64,000 nt of DNA from Deltaproteobacteria bacterium (lineage in GTDB: Bacteria; Myxococcota_A; UBA9160; UBA4427), in NCBI GenBank assembly GCA_002719955.1, contig PBFW01000072.1, positions 62,001 through 126,000 on the forward strand, read 5' to 3'. Below are positions 43,865-52,807 of the stretch, piece by piece (positions within the stretch are counted from its first letter, which is position 1; every line of letters starts with the position of its first letter). A program made the translations under genes and the position numbers. The notes under the pieces are model-generated. The model was not told the DNA's origin and searched no databases. It saw only the letters and a program-made list of their open reading frames with translations.

Positions 43865-44455
43865 ATGGACCGCCTTTCGCCCCGGCCCGCTTCGTCACCC
43901 GAAAGTTCGAGAGATCCGTCCTCCCGGCTCGAAGACTACGATGACGTCTCGCTCTATGGAATCGACGAGGCGCGACGGAACCAACTCCTTCGACGACATC
44001 ACGAATGTTCTGTCGTGTGGTCGACCTCCGACGGCTGGCCGGTCGGTGTCATGCATCTCTACATCTGGCACGGGGAACGCTTCTGGGTGACCTGCACCGA
44101 TGAACGCAAACGCGTCCCCGCTCTGCGCGCCCGTCCACATAGCTCAATCATCGTCGCCTTCGAGGACGAGCAGACCGTCACGGCGAAGACCCTCGCCCGC
44201 GTGCACGACCACGGTTCACAGCACCACGCCTGGTTCTATCGCGCACTCGCGGAGAAAGTCCTGCCCGGACAACCGCGAGCCATTCGCGAAGCGGGGCCGG
44301 AGGCCTGGATCGAACGGCTCGACTCTCCGGGCCGTGTCGTGATCGAGTTCGCTCCCCAGAAATGGATCAGCTTCGATGGCCGCAAGGTCGGCGCACATGC
44401 CGAGGGGTGGTGGCAACCGGGGACACCCTGGATCGAGCCGGAGCAATCCGACTGA
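43865..44455 (+). CDS. Pyridoxamine 5'-phosphate oxidase-family split-barrel protein
   Basis: A 196-residue protein. The region VVWSTSDGWPVGVMHLYIWHGERFWVTC (in outline, residues 49-78) and the later PHSSIIVAFED and WISFDGRK strands fit an FMN- or F420-binding split barrel. Such proteins reduce or bind flavin/F420 substrates; this one is not assigned. It follows the dehydrogenase by 14 bases. Its stop abuts that of the convergent O-methyltransferase gene with no base between. Confidence 0.78.
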   Translation: MDRLSPRPASSPESSRDPSSRLEDYDDVSLYGIDEARRNQLLRRHHECSVVWSTSDGWPVGVMHLYIWHGERFWVTCTDERKRVPALRARPHSSIIVAFEDEQTVTAKTLARVHDHGSQHHAWFYRALAEKVLPGQPRAIREAGPEAWIERLDSPGRVVIEFAPQKWISFDGRKVGAHAEGWWQPGTPWIEPEQSD

Positions 44456-45175
44456 TCAGGGTCGGTAGACCGAGATCTCGACCGCGTCGGGCACCGACGA
44501 ATATTCGACGGTCGCTTCGCGATGTTCGGAGTCGTAGCGGCCGCAGTTCCGGACATAGTCGATATATTCCGTCGCACCGAAAAGCGGCCCCACATTGTCC
44601 GCGACGACGATGCTGCCCGGGCGCAGAAGGCCCTTTGCCTCGATCGCCTGGAGGTCGGTCTTGTAGAGGTCCTTCCAATGGTCCAGGAAAACGAGGTCGA
44701 AGCTTCCTTCGAGGCTGGGGATGGTCTCGGTCGAACCCCCATGAATAATCTCGACTCGACCGGATAGCCCAGCGAAGTCGACGTTGGCGCGGGCGCCTTC
44801 GACCGATGCGCCGCTCACCTCCAGCGAGACGATCCGGCCGGCCGAACCGAGGGTGTCGGCCAGCATGATCGACGAATAGCCACAGAATGCTCCCAGCTCG
44901 AGGATCCGCGCGTCGCTCGGCAATTTCTCCAGGAGTTCGCGAACGAGCGGTCCCTTCTCGGGCCCGATATTCATCAGAAATCGCTCTTCGCGTGCGAATC
45001 GATCCATCGTCTTCAGGACATCCTGGGGATCCCCGCGGCGGGCATGCGCCGCGACGAAATCTCGAACGCGAAGAGGCAGCGGCGCCGCGCCCGTCAGACG
45101 GTCGATCAGCGTCTGGCGGACCAGCCGAAAGGTGAACCCCAGGGCATCGGGCTTGAAAAATCGCCAAACCTGCAT
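44456..45175 (-). CDS. Catechol O-methyltransferase-like class I methyltransferase
   Basis: A 239-residue protein unusually close to animal COMT. Seen: FLMNIGPEKG, SAM motif ILELGAFCGYSS, VDFAGLSGRV, FLDHWKDLY, VVADNV and the end VEYSSVPDAVEISVYRP. The Mg ligands of rat COMT (Asp in DHWKD, Asp-Asn in ADNV) and the catalytic Lys and Glu have counterparts. It should transfer a methyl group from SAM to a catechol hydroxyl. The N-terminal 45 residues extend beyond the catalytic fold. A ring-hydroxylating oxygenase elsewhere in the window could supply catechols. Confidence 0.87.
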   Translation of the reverse strand: MQVWRFFKPDALGFTFRLVRQTLIDRLTGAAPLPLRVRDFVAAHARRGDPQDVLKTMDRFAREERFLMNIGPEKGPLVRELLEKLPSDARILELGAFCGYSSIMLADTLGSAGRIVSLEVSGASVEGARANVDFAGLSGRVEIIHGGSTETIPSLEGSFDLVFLDHWKDLYKTDLQAIEAKGLLRPGSIVVADNVGPLFGATEYIDYVRNCGRYDSEHREATVEYSSVPDAVEISVYRP

Positions 45176-45256
45176 CTTGTTTCTCCAGTGGCCGCGCCCA
45201 ACGAAGCGCTGAGAGCGCGCCCGTACGAGTAGACCTCTCGGATACCTCCCAGCCGC

Positions 45257-46159
45257 CTACTCGTCGGAGGTCCGGTAATCTCCGAATTTTTCGTCGCGCT
45301 TCTGCAGCGCGCCCGTGAGCTTGCCCGAACCCGAGCCCGTCTGGTTGATGAACTCATCGAAGCTCTTCTGATGGATCGCAAGAGAGCAGAGTTCCGTTCC
45401 CTGGCGGATGCCCTGACGAATCCCCATCACCTCCATCTGGCGATGGACGGCGCGCTTGTTCAGCGCAACGATATCGGTGGGCAACGACGCCATGCGCGTC
45501 GCCATCTCGAGCGTGGCTTCCTCGAGCTGGTCAGCGGGATAGGCACGAGTCGCCCATCCGCGCTCGGCGGCTTCGGTCCCGCTGATCGAGTCGCCGGTCA
45601 GCATCATCTCCATCCCCCGCCGCATGCCGACGAGCCAGGCGTGAAACTGCATATCCGGAACACCGAAGCGCACGGCGGGATATCCCATCTGAGCATCCTC
45701 GGCCATGTAGACGACATCACAGCCAGTCGCGAGTTCGCTTCCGCCTGCTAGGCAATAACCGTGAACCTGAGCGATCACGGGCTTCGATAGTTCCCAGATG
45801 CTCATCCAGCCCTCGGTGACGTGGCGCGGATATTGCCCCTCACCGGGCGGCGTAAAGAAGGGATACTCGAGGCCGTCGTTGCCTCCGCCGAGGTCGTAGC
45901 CGGCGGAGAAACATTTGCCCGCTCCTCTCACGATCTGCACATGCACATCGTCCTCCATATCCCCATCGCGGAGCGCGTGGAGCAGCTCCGCTCGCAACGC
46001 ATGGTTGAGCGCGTTTCGCTTGTCGGGTCGATTCATCGTGATTCGTCGAATATTCGGCCTGGGCTCGTCGACCAGGATCACGCTGTAATCATCGGTGGAT
46101 TTCGGCCAACTCGCCCGCAGTTCTCCCGCGGCGGCGGCGGGATCGTTGTCGTAGCTCAT
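45257..46159 (-). CDS. Enoyl-CoA hydratase/isomerase family protein
   Basis: A 300-residue crotonase-fold protein. The oxyanion-hole segments GKCFSAGYDLGG and VHGYCLAGGSELATGCD are intact, and MGYPAVRFGVPD follows. The usual second catalytic Glu position is not certain, so isomerase, hydratase or hydrolase activity is open. An N-terminal extension of about 25 residues precedes the fold. It lies 81 bases upstream of the COMT-like gene on the same strand. Confidence 0.9.
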   Translation of the reverse strand: MSYDNDPAAAAGELRASWPKSTDDYSVILVDEPRPNIRRITMNRPDKRNALNHALRAELLHALRDGDMEDDVHVQIVRGAGKCFSAGYDLGGGNDGLEYPFFTPPGEGQYPRHVTEGWMSIWELSKPVIAQVHGYCLAGGSELATGCDVVYMAEDAQMGYPAVRFGVPDMQFHAWLVGMRRGMEMMLTGDSISGTEAAERGWATRAYPADQLEEATLEMATRMASLPTDIVALNKRAVHRQMEVMGIRQGIRQGTELCSLAIHQKSFDEFINQTGSGSGKLTGALQKRDEKFGDYRTSDE

Positions 46160-46403
46160 GTCCTCTCGGGGCTCCCTGTCTTGGCTGGAACGATGGATCG
46201 CGACTCGTTCGAGTCTTGGCTAAATCCTCGTCTCGACTTCTCAGAGCGTGGATCCTAACCGATGAAGGAGTCGCGACAACGGACCCATCGAGATCCTACG
46301 GGCGACATCTGAGAACCCGATCTGACGACCCGAAAGCAGCCCTGATATCCTCTGGGCCTACACCACGCGCCCCGTGGCGATCCCGCGACCGAGGAGAAGC
46401 GAA

Positions 46404-47021
46404 ATGATCGATGAAGAACCGGCCGGACGAGCGGAAATCCGATTCGAAAACCCATCTCGGACTCTCCCCGACATCACCCGCCGAACATTCGGACGACGCG
46501 TCGCATGGAGCGGAATGGGCGCCTTGGGATGCGTGGCGGGACTGACGGGCGGGCTCGCTAAACCGACCGTCGCGGCACATCACGAGAGCATCCCGCTCCC
46601 CACTGCCCTGCTCGAGCGGAGTCCCTTCGTCTACATTTCGCCGCTGCTCGCAAACGGTGCGGAGAGCACCTGCCATGCGGAGGTCTGGTACGCCTGGCTC
46701 GACGGGAGCGTCATTGTCACCGTGGCGAGCGATCGCTGGAAGGCGGGTGCGCTCGCCCAGGGCCTCCATCGGGCACGAATCTGGGTGGGAGATTACGGCC
46801 GTTGGAAGAGCTGGCTCGGCCGCCCCGACGAAGCCTTCAAAGACGCACCCCATTTCGATGCACGTGCGGAAAAGGTCGAGGGCCCGAAACATGTCGAGCG
46901 ACTCCTGACCGCGTACGAAGCGAAATACCCCGACGAGATCGCCAACTGGCGCAACATCATGCGCAGCGGCAACGCCGACGGCTCCCGCATGATGATTCGC
47001 TACACGCCGGTCCCCGGCTGA
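46404..47021 (+). CDS. Tat-exported split-barrel (PPOX-like) protein
   Basis: A 205-residue protein with a twin-arginine signal: ITRRTFGRRVAWSGMGALGC with an Ala/Gly-rich core, cleavage likely near VAAHH. The mature part (VYISPLLANGAESTCHAEVWYAWLDG in outline, then SVIVTVASDRWKAGALAQG, WVGDYGRWKSWLG) resembles FMN-binding split-barrel proteins of the pyridoxamine-phosphate-oxidase group. Export by Tat fits a folded cofactor protein. GAGGAG lies 7 bases before the start. Function unknown. Confidence 0.75.
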   Translation: MIDEEPAGRAEIRFENPSRTLPDITRRTFGRRVAWSGMGALGCVAGLTGGLAKPTVAAHHESIPLPTALLERSPFVYISPLLANGAESTCHAEVWYAWLDGSVIVTVASDRWKAGALAQGLHRARIWVGDYGRWKSWLGRPDEAFKDAPHFDARAEKVEGPKHVERLLTAYEAKYPDEIANWRNIMRSGNADGSRMMIRYTPVPG

Positions 47022-47163
47022 GAGGGCCCTGCCCCCGCCACCCGAATCGTTGTGAAACGAGAACGACCCGCGCTAGCGGACAGCTTGCGGAAAGACATCG
47101 TCGGGTGCCGGGTGTCAGGCCGGGTAGTCCTGTCCGCCCGCGCGATACGATTCGGGCGACCTG

Positions 47164-47520
47164 CTAGAGCTGGCTGCACAGCAAGAGCAAGGCGGCCGTT
47201 CCATCGACCACGATCGGCGGAATCGATTCCTTGAGCGTCGAGCCGTCGAGCGCGATCGAAACGAAGCGCGCCAGCGTCGCACCCGCCCAGCCGAGCCCGA
47301 GCGCGAGGTAGACATTCGGATCACCGAGCACGAGCGCGGTGCCTCCCGCCCCGAGCATGATTCCGCCAAAGACGCCGCGAGCCTCAGAGAGGGCCTTCGC
47401 CGATTTGAGCTCGATATCGCAGCCATCCGTAATCAGCGTCGGCTTGAAGAAACCGGCCGTGCCAATCGCGGCCGTCAACAACGCACCCAGGCGCGGCAGC
47501 CATTCCATCACCAGATCCAT
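47164..47520 (-). CDS. Small membrane protein, DUF4345-like
   Basis: A 118-residue integral membrane protein with three to four hydrophobic helices (LGALLTAAIGTAGFF, VFGGIMLGAGGTALVLG, VYLALGLGWAGATLARF, IPPIVVDGTAALLLLC). SEARGVFGGI after the first helix resembles the ARxxxG motif of DUF4345 proteins. AAGGAG lies 7 bases before the start. Function unknown. It is divergent from an SDR gene. Confidence 0.6.
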   Translation of the reverse strand: MDLVMEWLPRLGALLTAAIGTAGFFKPTLITDGCDIELKSAKALSEARGVFGGIMLGAGGTALVLGDPNVYLALGLGWAGATLARFVSIALDGSTLKESIPPIVVDGTAALLLLCSQL

Positions 47521-47686
47521 CTTCGATCTCCTTATTGGTCTTCGGGAATATGCTCTACTTCGAGTAGAAGCTTAGGCGCTGAAACAGTGAATTCAACAAC
47601 GTGAATTCAACGTCGCCCGATCCCCTCTTCTCTGCCAAGGGCCCGAGACGCTATGCTCATGCGACGCCCTCGCCGGAGATCATGGA

Positions 47687-48460
47687 ATGAAGAAGACTGC
47701 ACTGATCACAGGAGCATCGGCCGGCCTCGGCGTCGAGTTCGCCCGCCAGCTCGCTGCACAGGGGCTCGACCTCCTGCTCGTGGCACGTCGAAAGGAGAAG
47801 CTCGAAGAGGTCTCGAAGTCGATCTCCGAGGAATTTGGTGTTGACGTCCGAAATGTGAGCGCCGATCTCTCCGACCCGGCGGCTCCGAGAACTCTCCTCA
47901 CGCACGTCGAAGCCGAGGGTCTCGCGATCGACTATCTCATCAACAACGCCGGCAGCGCCGGGCCGAGCCTCTTCGAGGAGGAGGATTGGGCACCCCAGGC
48001 CCGATTCCTCGAACTCATGATGACATCCGTGACGCAGTTGTGTCACCACTTCGTCCCGCCCATGCGCGAACGTGGTTTCGGCCGCGTCGTGAACGTCTCC
48101 TCCTTCGCGGGCCGACTCGCGCGCCCGGCGGGAGCACATTACGGCCCTTCGAAGGCCTACTTGGTTGCCCTCACCGAAGAGCTCGCTCTCATACTGAGGG
48201 GCAGCGGCGTGCACGCCTCCGCCCTCTGCCCCGGGTTCACGCATACCGAATTCCACGAGACCGCCGGTATGATGGCGATGAAGAATGCCCTTCCCGGATT
48301 CATGTGGTATGACGCCGCGACAGTAGTCCGAGATGGCCTCAGAGCAGTCGAGAGAGGCAAGCCAATCATGGTCTCGGGCCGGCTCTATCGCTGGCTCGAT
48401 CCGGTCGCACAATCCAAATTATTTCGGCCCTTCATCAAGTCGATGATCCCCGGCCGTTAG
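47687..48460 (+). CDS. SDR family NAD(P)-dependent oxidoreductase
   Basis: A 257-residue classical SDR. TGASAGLG (residues 8-15) with a following ARR suggests NADP preference. YLINNAGSAG, VNVSSFAG and HYGPSK complete the active site. The layout resembles the DltE/YqjQ-like group. Gly/Pro-rich PGFTHTEF follows the last strand. It starts 16 bases before an epoxide hydrolase gene, likely one operon. Confidence 0.9.
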   Translation: MKKTALITGASAGLGVEFARQLAAQGLDLLLVARRKEKLEEVSKSISEEFGVDVRNVSADLSDPAAPRTLLTHVEAEGLAIDYLINNAGSAGPSLFEEEDWAPQARFLELMMTSVTQLCHHFVPPMRERGFGRVVNVSSFAGRLARPAGAHYGPSKAYLVALTEELALILRGSGVHASALCPGFTHTEFHETAGMMAMKNALPGFMWYDAATVVRDGLRAVERGKPIMVSGRLYRWLDPVAQSKLFRPFIKSMIPGR

Positions 48461-48476
48461 ACGCGAAAGGAAAGAC

Positions 48477-49649
48477 ATGAAACCCGAGTCTTTTCGAATC
48501 GAAATCCCCGACGAGGACCTGGTGGATCTGTCGAATCGCTTAAAACGGTTCCGCGCTTCCTCCGACTTCGCCAACGACGATTGGCGATACGGAATGAATG
48601 GCAGCTATCTAAGAGAGCTCGTCGACTACTGGATCGACGGCTTCGACTGGCGGCGGGAAGAAGCAGTCATGAATGCGTTCGAGCATTGGAGGGTGGAGAT
48701 CGATCACGTCCCGATCCACTATCTCAAGAAATCCGGTGTCGGGCCGAATCCGACCCCGATCGTGCTCACCCACGGTTGGCCCTGGACCTTCTGGGATTAT
48801 CGCTATGTGATCGAACCGCTCGCCGACCCGGCGGCCCACGGCGGAGATCCCGCAGATGCGTTCGACGTGATCGTTCCATCGCTTCCCGGCTTCGGCTTCT
48901 CGAGCCCCCTTCAAAAGCCGGGAATCAACTGGATCAAGACCGCGGATCTCTGGTCGACCTTGATGACCGACGTACTCGGCCATGAGCGATACGCAGCGGC
49001 GGGCGGCGACTGGGGGGCCTTCGTAACCGCCCAGCTCGGCCATAAATATGCCGATCAGCTCTACGGAGTTCACGAAGCCTTTCCGGCGATTCCCGGATTG
49101 AATTATTACGACGTCGCGGGAGAAGACTACGCACCCGAAGAGGCGGATCTATACGCTCGCCGTCTGGTCTGCGAACCGCTTTCCGCAAGCCATATGGCCG
49201 TTCATTCGAGCGATCCACAAACCCTCGCCTACGCCCTCGAGGATTCGCCGGCGGGCCTGGCCGCGTGGATCGTCGAACGCCGACGAAATTGGTCCGATTG
49301 TGGCGGCAACGTCGAGAGCGCGTTCACCCGAGACCATCTTCTCACGACCGTCAGCCTCTTCTGGCTGACCCGAACGATCGGAACCTCCATGCGCTTCTAT
49401 TGGGAAACCGCACGCGAGCCCTGGAGACCGAGCCACGACCGACGACCCACGATCGAAGCGCCCGCCGCCTTTGCCGTGCTTCCCCAAGACGTCTTCCCTC
49501 TGCCGCGCAAAACCGTCGAGCAGCACGTGAATCTTCAGCGATGGTCGCGGCTCGCACGAGGGGGGCATTTTGGGGCCGCTGAGGCTCCGGACCTCATCGT
49601 CGATGACATCCGAGCCTTCTTCCGAGAACGGCGAGCCCTCCCTGATTAA
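48477..49649 (+). CDS. Epoxide hydrolase with N-terminal EHN domain
   Basis: A 390-residue alpha/beta hydrolase, matching microsomal-type epoxide hydrolases. EHN domain: FRIEIPDEDLVDLSNRLKRF at the start, WRYGMNGSYLRELVDYW. Core: oxyanion HGWPWTFWD, nucleophile Asp in GGDWGAF and catalytic His in GGHFGAAE. It opens epoxides to diols. A P450 gene 100 bases downstream could make the epoxide. A paralogue at 61554-62723 shares motif and length. Confidence 0.92.
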   Translation: MKPESFRIEIPDEDLVDLSNRLKRFRASSDFANDDWRYGMNGSYLRELVDYWIDGFDWRREEAVMNAFEHWRVEIDHVPIHYLKKSGVGPNPTPIVLTHGWPWTFWDYRYVIEPLADPAAHGGDPADAFDVIVPSLPGFGFSSPLQKPGINWIKTADLWSTLMTDVLGHERYAAAGGDWGAFVTAQLGHKYADQLYGVHEAFPAIPGLNYYDVAGEDYAPEEADLYARRLVCEPLSASHMAVHSSDPQTLAYALEDSPAGLAAWIVERRRNWSDCGGNVESAFTRDHLLTTVSLFWLTRTIGTSMRFYWETAREPWRPSHDRRPTIEAPAAFAVLPQDVFPLPRKTVEQHVNLQRWSRLARGGHFGAAEAPDLIVDDIRAFFRERRALPD

Positions 49650-49650
49650 T

Positions 49651-49659
49651 TGCTAGAGT
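49651..49659 (+). promoter_or_regulatory. Extended -10 candidate TGCTAGAGT
   Basis: TGCTAGAGT fits TGnTAnnnT and begins two bases after the epoxide hydrolase stop, 90 bases before the P450 start. It may give the P450 its own promoter. The core matches boxes at 42901, 54848 and 23843. Confidence 0.35.
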
Positions 49660-49749
49660 TTCGAGCCGAATCGAGGGGCCGATCAGCTCGATGCCATCGA
49701 TGTTTACCGAGCGATATTTCTCAACACCCAGAAGACGAGATTCAACCCG

Positions 49750-50970
49750 ATGAGCCTTCCGTCCCACCATCCCTTCACCCTCGAGTACACATCCAACCCC
49801 CAGCCGGTCTTCGCGGACATCCACACGGATAACCGTTTCCTACCGCTCGAGGATCTCGGAGCCGTCGCCGTTCACGGCTACGATGCAGTGCGCGCTTTTT
49901 GTGACCATCCCCTGATGACGCGCAACTTCGCGGAGTCCGGCGTCGTCGACAAGCAGGCGATGGCCGAGCGGGCCGAACGATGGCCCACGCTGGAGAATTC
50001 GCTGTCCACCGGTGAGGGCGAGGAGACCAAGCGCGCGAATCTGCTTCGCGTTCTACTCGCGCAGGATTTCCGGCCCCGTATGATCCGCAAGATGGCGACG
50101 ACCGTGAGCGAAGTCGTCTCCAAGGTCTGCGCACCGCTGCGGTCGGAGAGCGATGTCGACGTCGTCAAGGTGGTCCAGGAAGTGCCCCTGATCGTCATTT
50201 CGACGCTCCTCGGAATCGATGAGACCACCAAGGATGCGGAGCTCTTCCTGAGCGCTGGCCCGTCGTATTTCCGGGGCATCAATCCGATCGCCTCCGATTC
50301 GGATCGCGACAAGGCGGAAGTGGCTGCGGTGACGATGATCGACATCCTCGGCCGAACCGTCGAGAATCGACGATCGAATCCCCAGAACGATCTCGTCTCC
50401 CAAGTCGTCGAGATTGCCGACAATCGAGGCGACGTCGATCCGATGGACGTGGTCCGCGCGGTCGTAATCCTCGTTGCGGCGGGCACCGATACGACGCGGC
50501 TCACGAGTTCGCTCGCCATCCGAACCCTGCTCGACAACCCGGAGGCGATGGAAGCCATGCGGGAGGACCGCAGCCTGGTCAAGAATGGCATGATGGAGCT
50601 ACTCCGATACGAGAGCCCCACGAAATATCTGGTACGGGTCGCGACGCAGGACGTCGAGTTCGAGGGACAGACGGTTCCGAAAGGCTCGCTGGTCCTGCTC
50701 TCGATCATGGGCGCAGGCTGGGATCCCCGCGTCTTCCCGAGCCCCGAGACCTTCGATCCCCAGCGGGATCTGAGGGGTAGCCTCTCCTTTGGCTTCGGCT
50801 CCGGCTACTGCCTCGGGAGCCATCTAGCGAGGCTCCAGGTCACGACCCTGGTCGACTTCGTCCTGGACCACCTGCCCTCGACCGCGACGATCGACCGTAG
50901 CCAGACCACCTGGGATGCCGGCAATCTCATGCTGCGCGAAATCACCAGCATGCCGATGCATATCCGCTAG
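49750..50970 (+). CDS. Cytochrome P450
   Basis: A 406-residue soluble bacterial P450. The I-helix AGTDTT (about 240-245), ELLRYESP (ExxR), and heme-binding FGFGSGYCLGSHLAR with the Cys ligand are intact. The sequence NYLVR-like region PTKYLVRVATQ fits class I enzymes using ferredoxin and reductase. Subfamily cannot be assigned by eye; resemblance to steroid-oxidising CYP125/142-type proteins is not claimed. A [3Fe-4S] ferredoxin gene lies 11 kb away. Downstream comes an SDR. Confidence 0.93.
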   Translation: MSLPSHHPFTLEYTSNPQPVFADIHTDNRFLPLEDLGAVAVHGYDAVRAFCDHPLMTRNFAESGVVDKQAMAERAERWPTLENSLSTGEGEETKRANLLRVLLAQDFRPRMIRKMATTVSEVVSKVCAPLRSESDVDVVKVVQEVPLIVISTLLGIDETTKDAELFLSAGPSYFRGINPIASDSDRDKAEVAAVTMIDILGRTVENRRSNPQNDLVSQVVEIADNRGDVDPMDVVRAVVILVAAGTDTTRLTSSLAIRTLLDNPEAMEAMREDRSLVKNGMMELLRYESPTKYLVRVATQDVEFEGQTVPKGSLVLLSIMGAGWDPRVFPSPETFDPQRDLRGSLSFGFGSGYCLGSHLARLQVTTLVDFVLDHLPSTATIDRSQTTWDAGNLMLREITSMPMHIR

Positions 50971-50987
50971 TCGAATACGTGGGCACG

Positions 50988-51027
50988 CCATCAACCGCCA
51001 TCAACCGCCATCAACCGCCATCAACCA
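50988..51027. repeat. Four tandem copies of a 10-bp unit CCATCAACCG
   Basis: Three perfect CCATCAACCG units are followed by a fourth (CCATCAACCA). They lie between the P450 stop and the SDR ribosome site (AGGAGGAGG near 51040). Such short tandem repeats change copy number easily and could alter leader spacing. Confidence 0.85.
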
Positions 51028-51053
51028 TTCCCAGACCAGGAGGAGGATGACCC

Positions 51054-51833
51054 ATGGGTCAGCTCAACGGACGTGTCGCCATCGTGACCGGTGCCGGACT
51101 CGGCATCGGCCGCGCGATCGCACAACGCTATGTCGAAGAGGGAGCGAAGGTCGTCGTCGCCGAATTGAAGCCCGAACCGGGAAAGCTCGCCGCGGATGAG
51201 CTCGGTGAGGATGCCCTTTTCATCCAGACGGATGCGGGAGACAAAGCCAGCGTGGAGAATATGGTCGAGGCGACCGTAGATCATTTCGGCACGCTCGACA
51301 TTCTCGTCAACAACGCCTGGGGTGGCGGCCGCATTGGCCGGGTCGAGAAGAAGACCGTGGAACTCATGAACCACGGTCTGGGGGTCGGATTCCTGGGACC
51401 CTTCTGGGCGATGGTCGCGGCACACCCAATCATGCAAGCCAAGCGATGGGGCCGGATCGTGAATGTCTGCTCGCTCAACGGTGTCAACGCCCATATGGGG
51501 ACCACCGAGTACAATGCGAGCAAGGAGGCGTTGCGCGCCGCCACACGTACGGCGGCACGGGAGTGGGCGGGCGACGGCATCACGGCAAACGTGATCTGCC
51601 CCGCTGCAAAATCCAACTCCTTCGCGCAAACGATGGCCCAACACCCCGAGTTGATTTCAGCCGCGGATTCTGCCAACCCGATGGGACGGATCGGGGACTG
51701 CTACGAAGATATCGCCCCGGTCGCTCTCTTCCTGGCAAGCGAAGACTGTCGCTATCTCACCGGCAATACACTCTTCGTCGACGGCGGCTCGCATATCAAT
51801 GGCTCCAGCTGGGCACCGAATCTCGACGACTAG
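51054..51833 (+). CDS. SDR family oxidoreductase
   Basis: A 259-residue classical SDR with TGAGLGIG (residues 12-19), NNAWGGG and YNASK active site, plus the closing LFVDGG. The catalytic Ser is in NVCSLNG. An AGGAGGAGG stretch lies before the start. It probably shares a transcript with the P450 gene (83 bases upstream), separated by the tandem repeat, and could oxidise the P450 or epoxide-hydrolase product. Substrate unknown. Confidence 0.9.
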   Translation: MGQLNGRVAIVTGAGLGIGRAIAQRYVEEGAKVVVAELKPEPGKLAADELGEDALFIQTDAGDKASVENMVEATVDHFGTLDILVNNAWGGGRIGRVEKKTVELMNHGLGVGFLGPFWAMVAAHPIMQAKRWGRIVNVCSLNGVNAHMGTTEYNASKEALRAATRTAAREWAGDGITANVICPAAKSNSFAQTMAQHPELISAADSANPMGRIGDCYEDIAPVALFLASEDCRYLTGNTLFVDGGSHINGSSWAPNLDD

Positions 51834-51906
51834 CGAGATTTGAAAGATCACGGACGATCGTCATGCGGAGTATCCTCATCGTCGGTCTCCACCGGCCTGG
51901 CGGGAC

Positions 51907-52776
51907 TCAGCCGATTCGTGTCGTCTCTGCGGGCTCCTCGATCACGCCATTTTCGATCTCGCCGATTCCGTCGATCGCAATCTTCACGACATCACCTGCC
52001 TTCAGGAGCTGCGGTGGCTTCATTGCGATCCCTACGCCCCCCGAAGTGCCGGTCAGGACGACATCCCCCACCTCGAGGGTGAACGCGGTCGTCAGATGCT
52101 CGACGAGGGTGAAACAATCGAAGATCAGGTGCTTGGTATTCGTCGATTGCCGCAGCTCTCCATTCACCCAGGTCTTGAGTTCCAGGCTATGCGGATCGCC
52201 GATCTCGTCGCTCGTCACGATCCACGGGCCCAGCGGACAATGCGTATCATTCGATTTGCCCATGGTGAAGGTCGGGACACGCAGCTGCCAATCTCGAACC
52301 GACACGTCATTCGCAACGGTGTAGCCGGCGATCACCTCGTGGGCGCGGTCGCGCGGAACATGACGACATCGTCTCCCGATCACGAAGGCGAGTTCGCCCT
52401 CATAGTCGAGTGCAGTCGAATAATCCGGCCGATGGAAGGGATCGTAGGGTCCATTGGCCGACGTCGATTGCTTGTTGAAGATCATCGGGTGCTTCGGCGT
52501 TTCCATCCCAGCCTCGGCGACATGATCCGCGTAATTCAAGCCGACCGCGAGGATCTTCGGCGGACGCGAAATCGGCGACTCCAGACGCACCGCATCGAGT
52601 GCGATACTCGGCGCGACCTCCCCCACCTCCTCGGCGCGGACCAGGGCGGCGGCGCCGGCGGCAAGCAGCGAAATCATGTCCTCCGGAAGTTCGCTGCCTC
52701 CCAGATCGGCGATCTCGTCCCCGTGGACGACACCGACCCGGGTCGATTCGGCGTGCGTAAAAGTGGCCAGTTTCAT
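51907..52776 (-). CDS. Fumarylacetoacetate hydrolase family protein
   Basis: A 289-residue FAH-fold enzyme. KILAVGLNYADHVAEAG, FNKQSTSANGP, the metal-binding DYEGELAFVIGR and GYTVANDVSVRDWQ are conserved. The family includes C-C hydrolases, oxaloacetate decarboxylases and acylpyruvases of aromatic meta-cleavage pathways. Its TetR regulator is encoded 31 bases upstream on the same strand, so both probably come from the TetR promoter at 53541-53570. Confidence 0.9.
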   Translation of the reverse strand: MKLATFTHAESTRVGVVHGDEIADLGGSELPEDMISLLAAGAAALVRAEEVGEVAPSIALDAVRLESPISRPPKILAVGLNYADHVAEAGMETPKHPMIFNKQSTSANGPYDPFHRPDYSTALDYEGELAFVIGRRCRHVPRDRAHEVIAGYTVANDVSVRDWQLRVPTFTMGKSNDTHCPLGPWIVTSDEIGDPHSLELKTWVNGELRQSTNTKHLIFDCFTLVEHLTTAFTLEVGDVVLTGTSGGVGIAMKPPQLLKAGDVVKIAIDGIGEIENGVIEEPAETTRIG

Positions 52777-52807
52777 GATTTGGTCCCTTCTCGACCTCGA
52801 AATTCAG

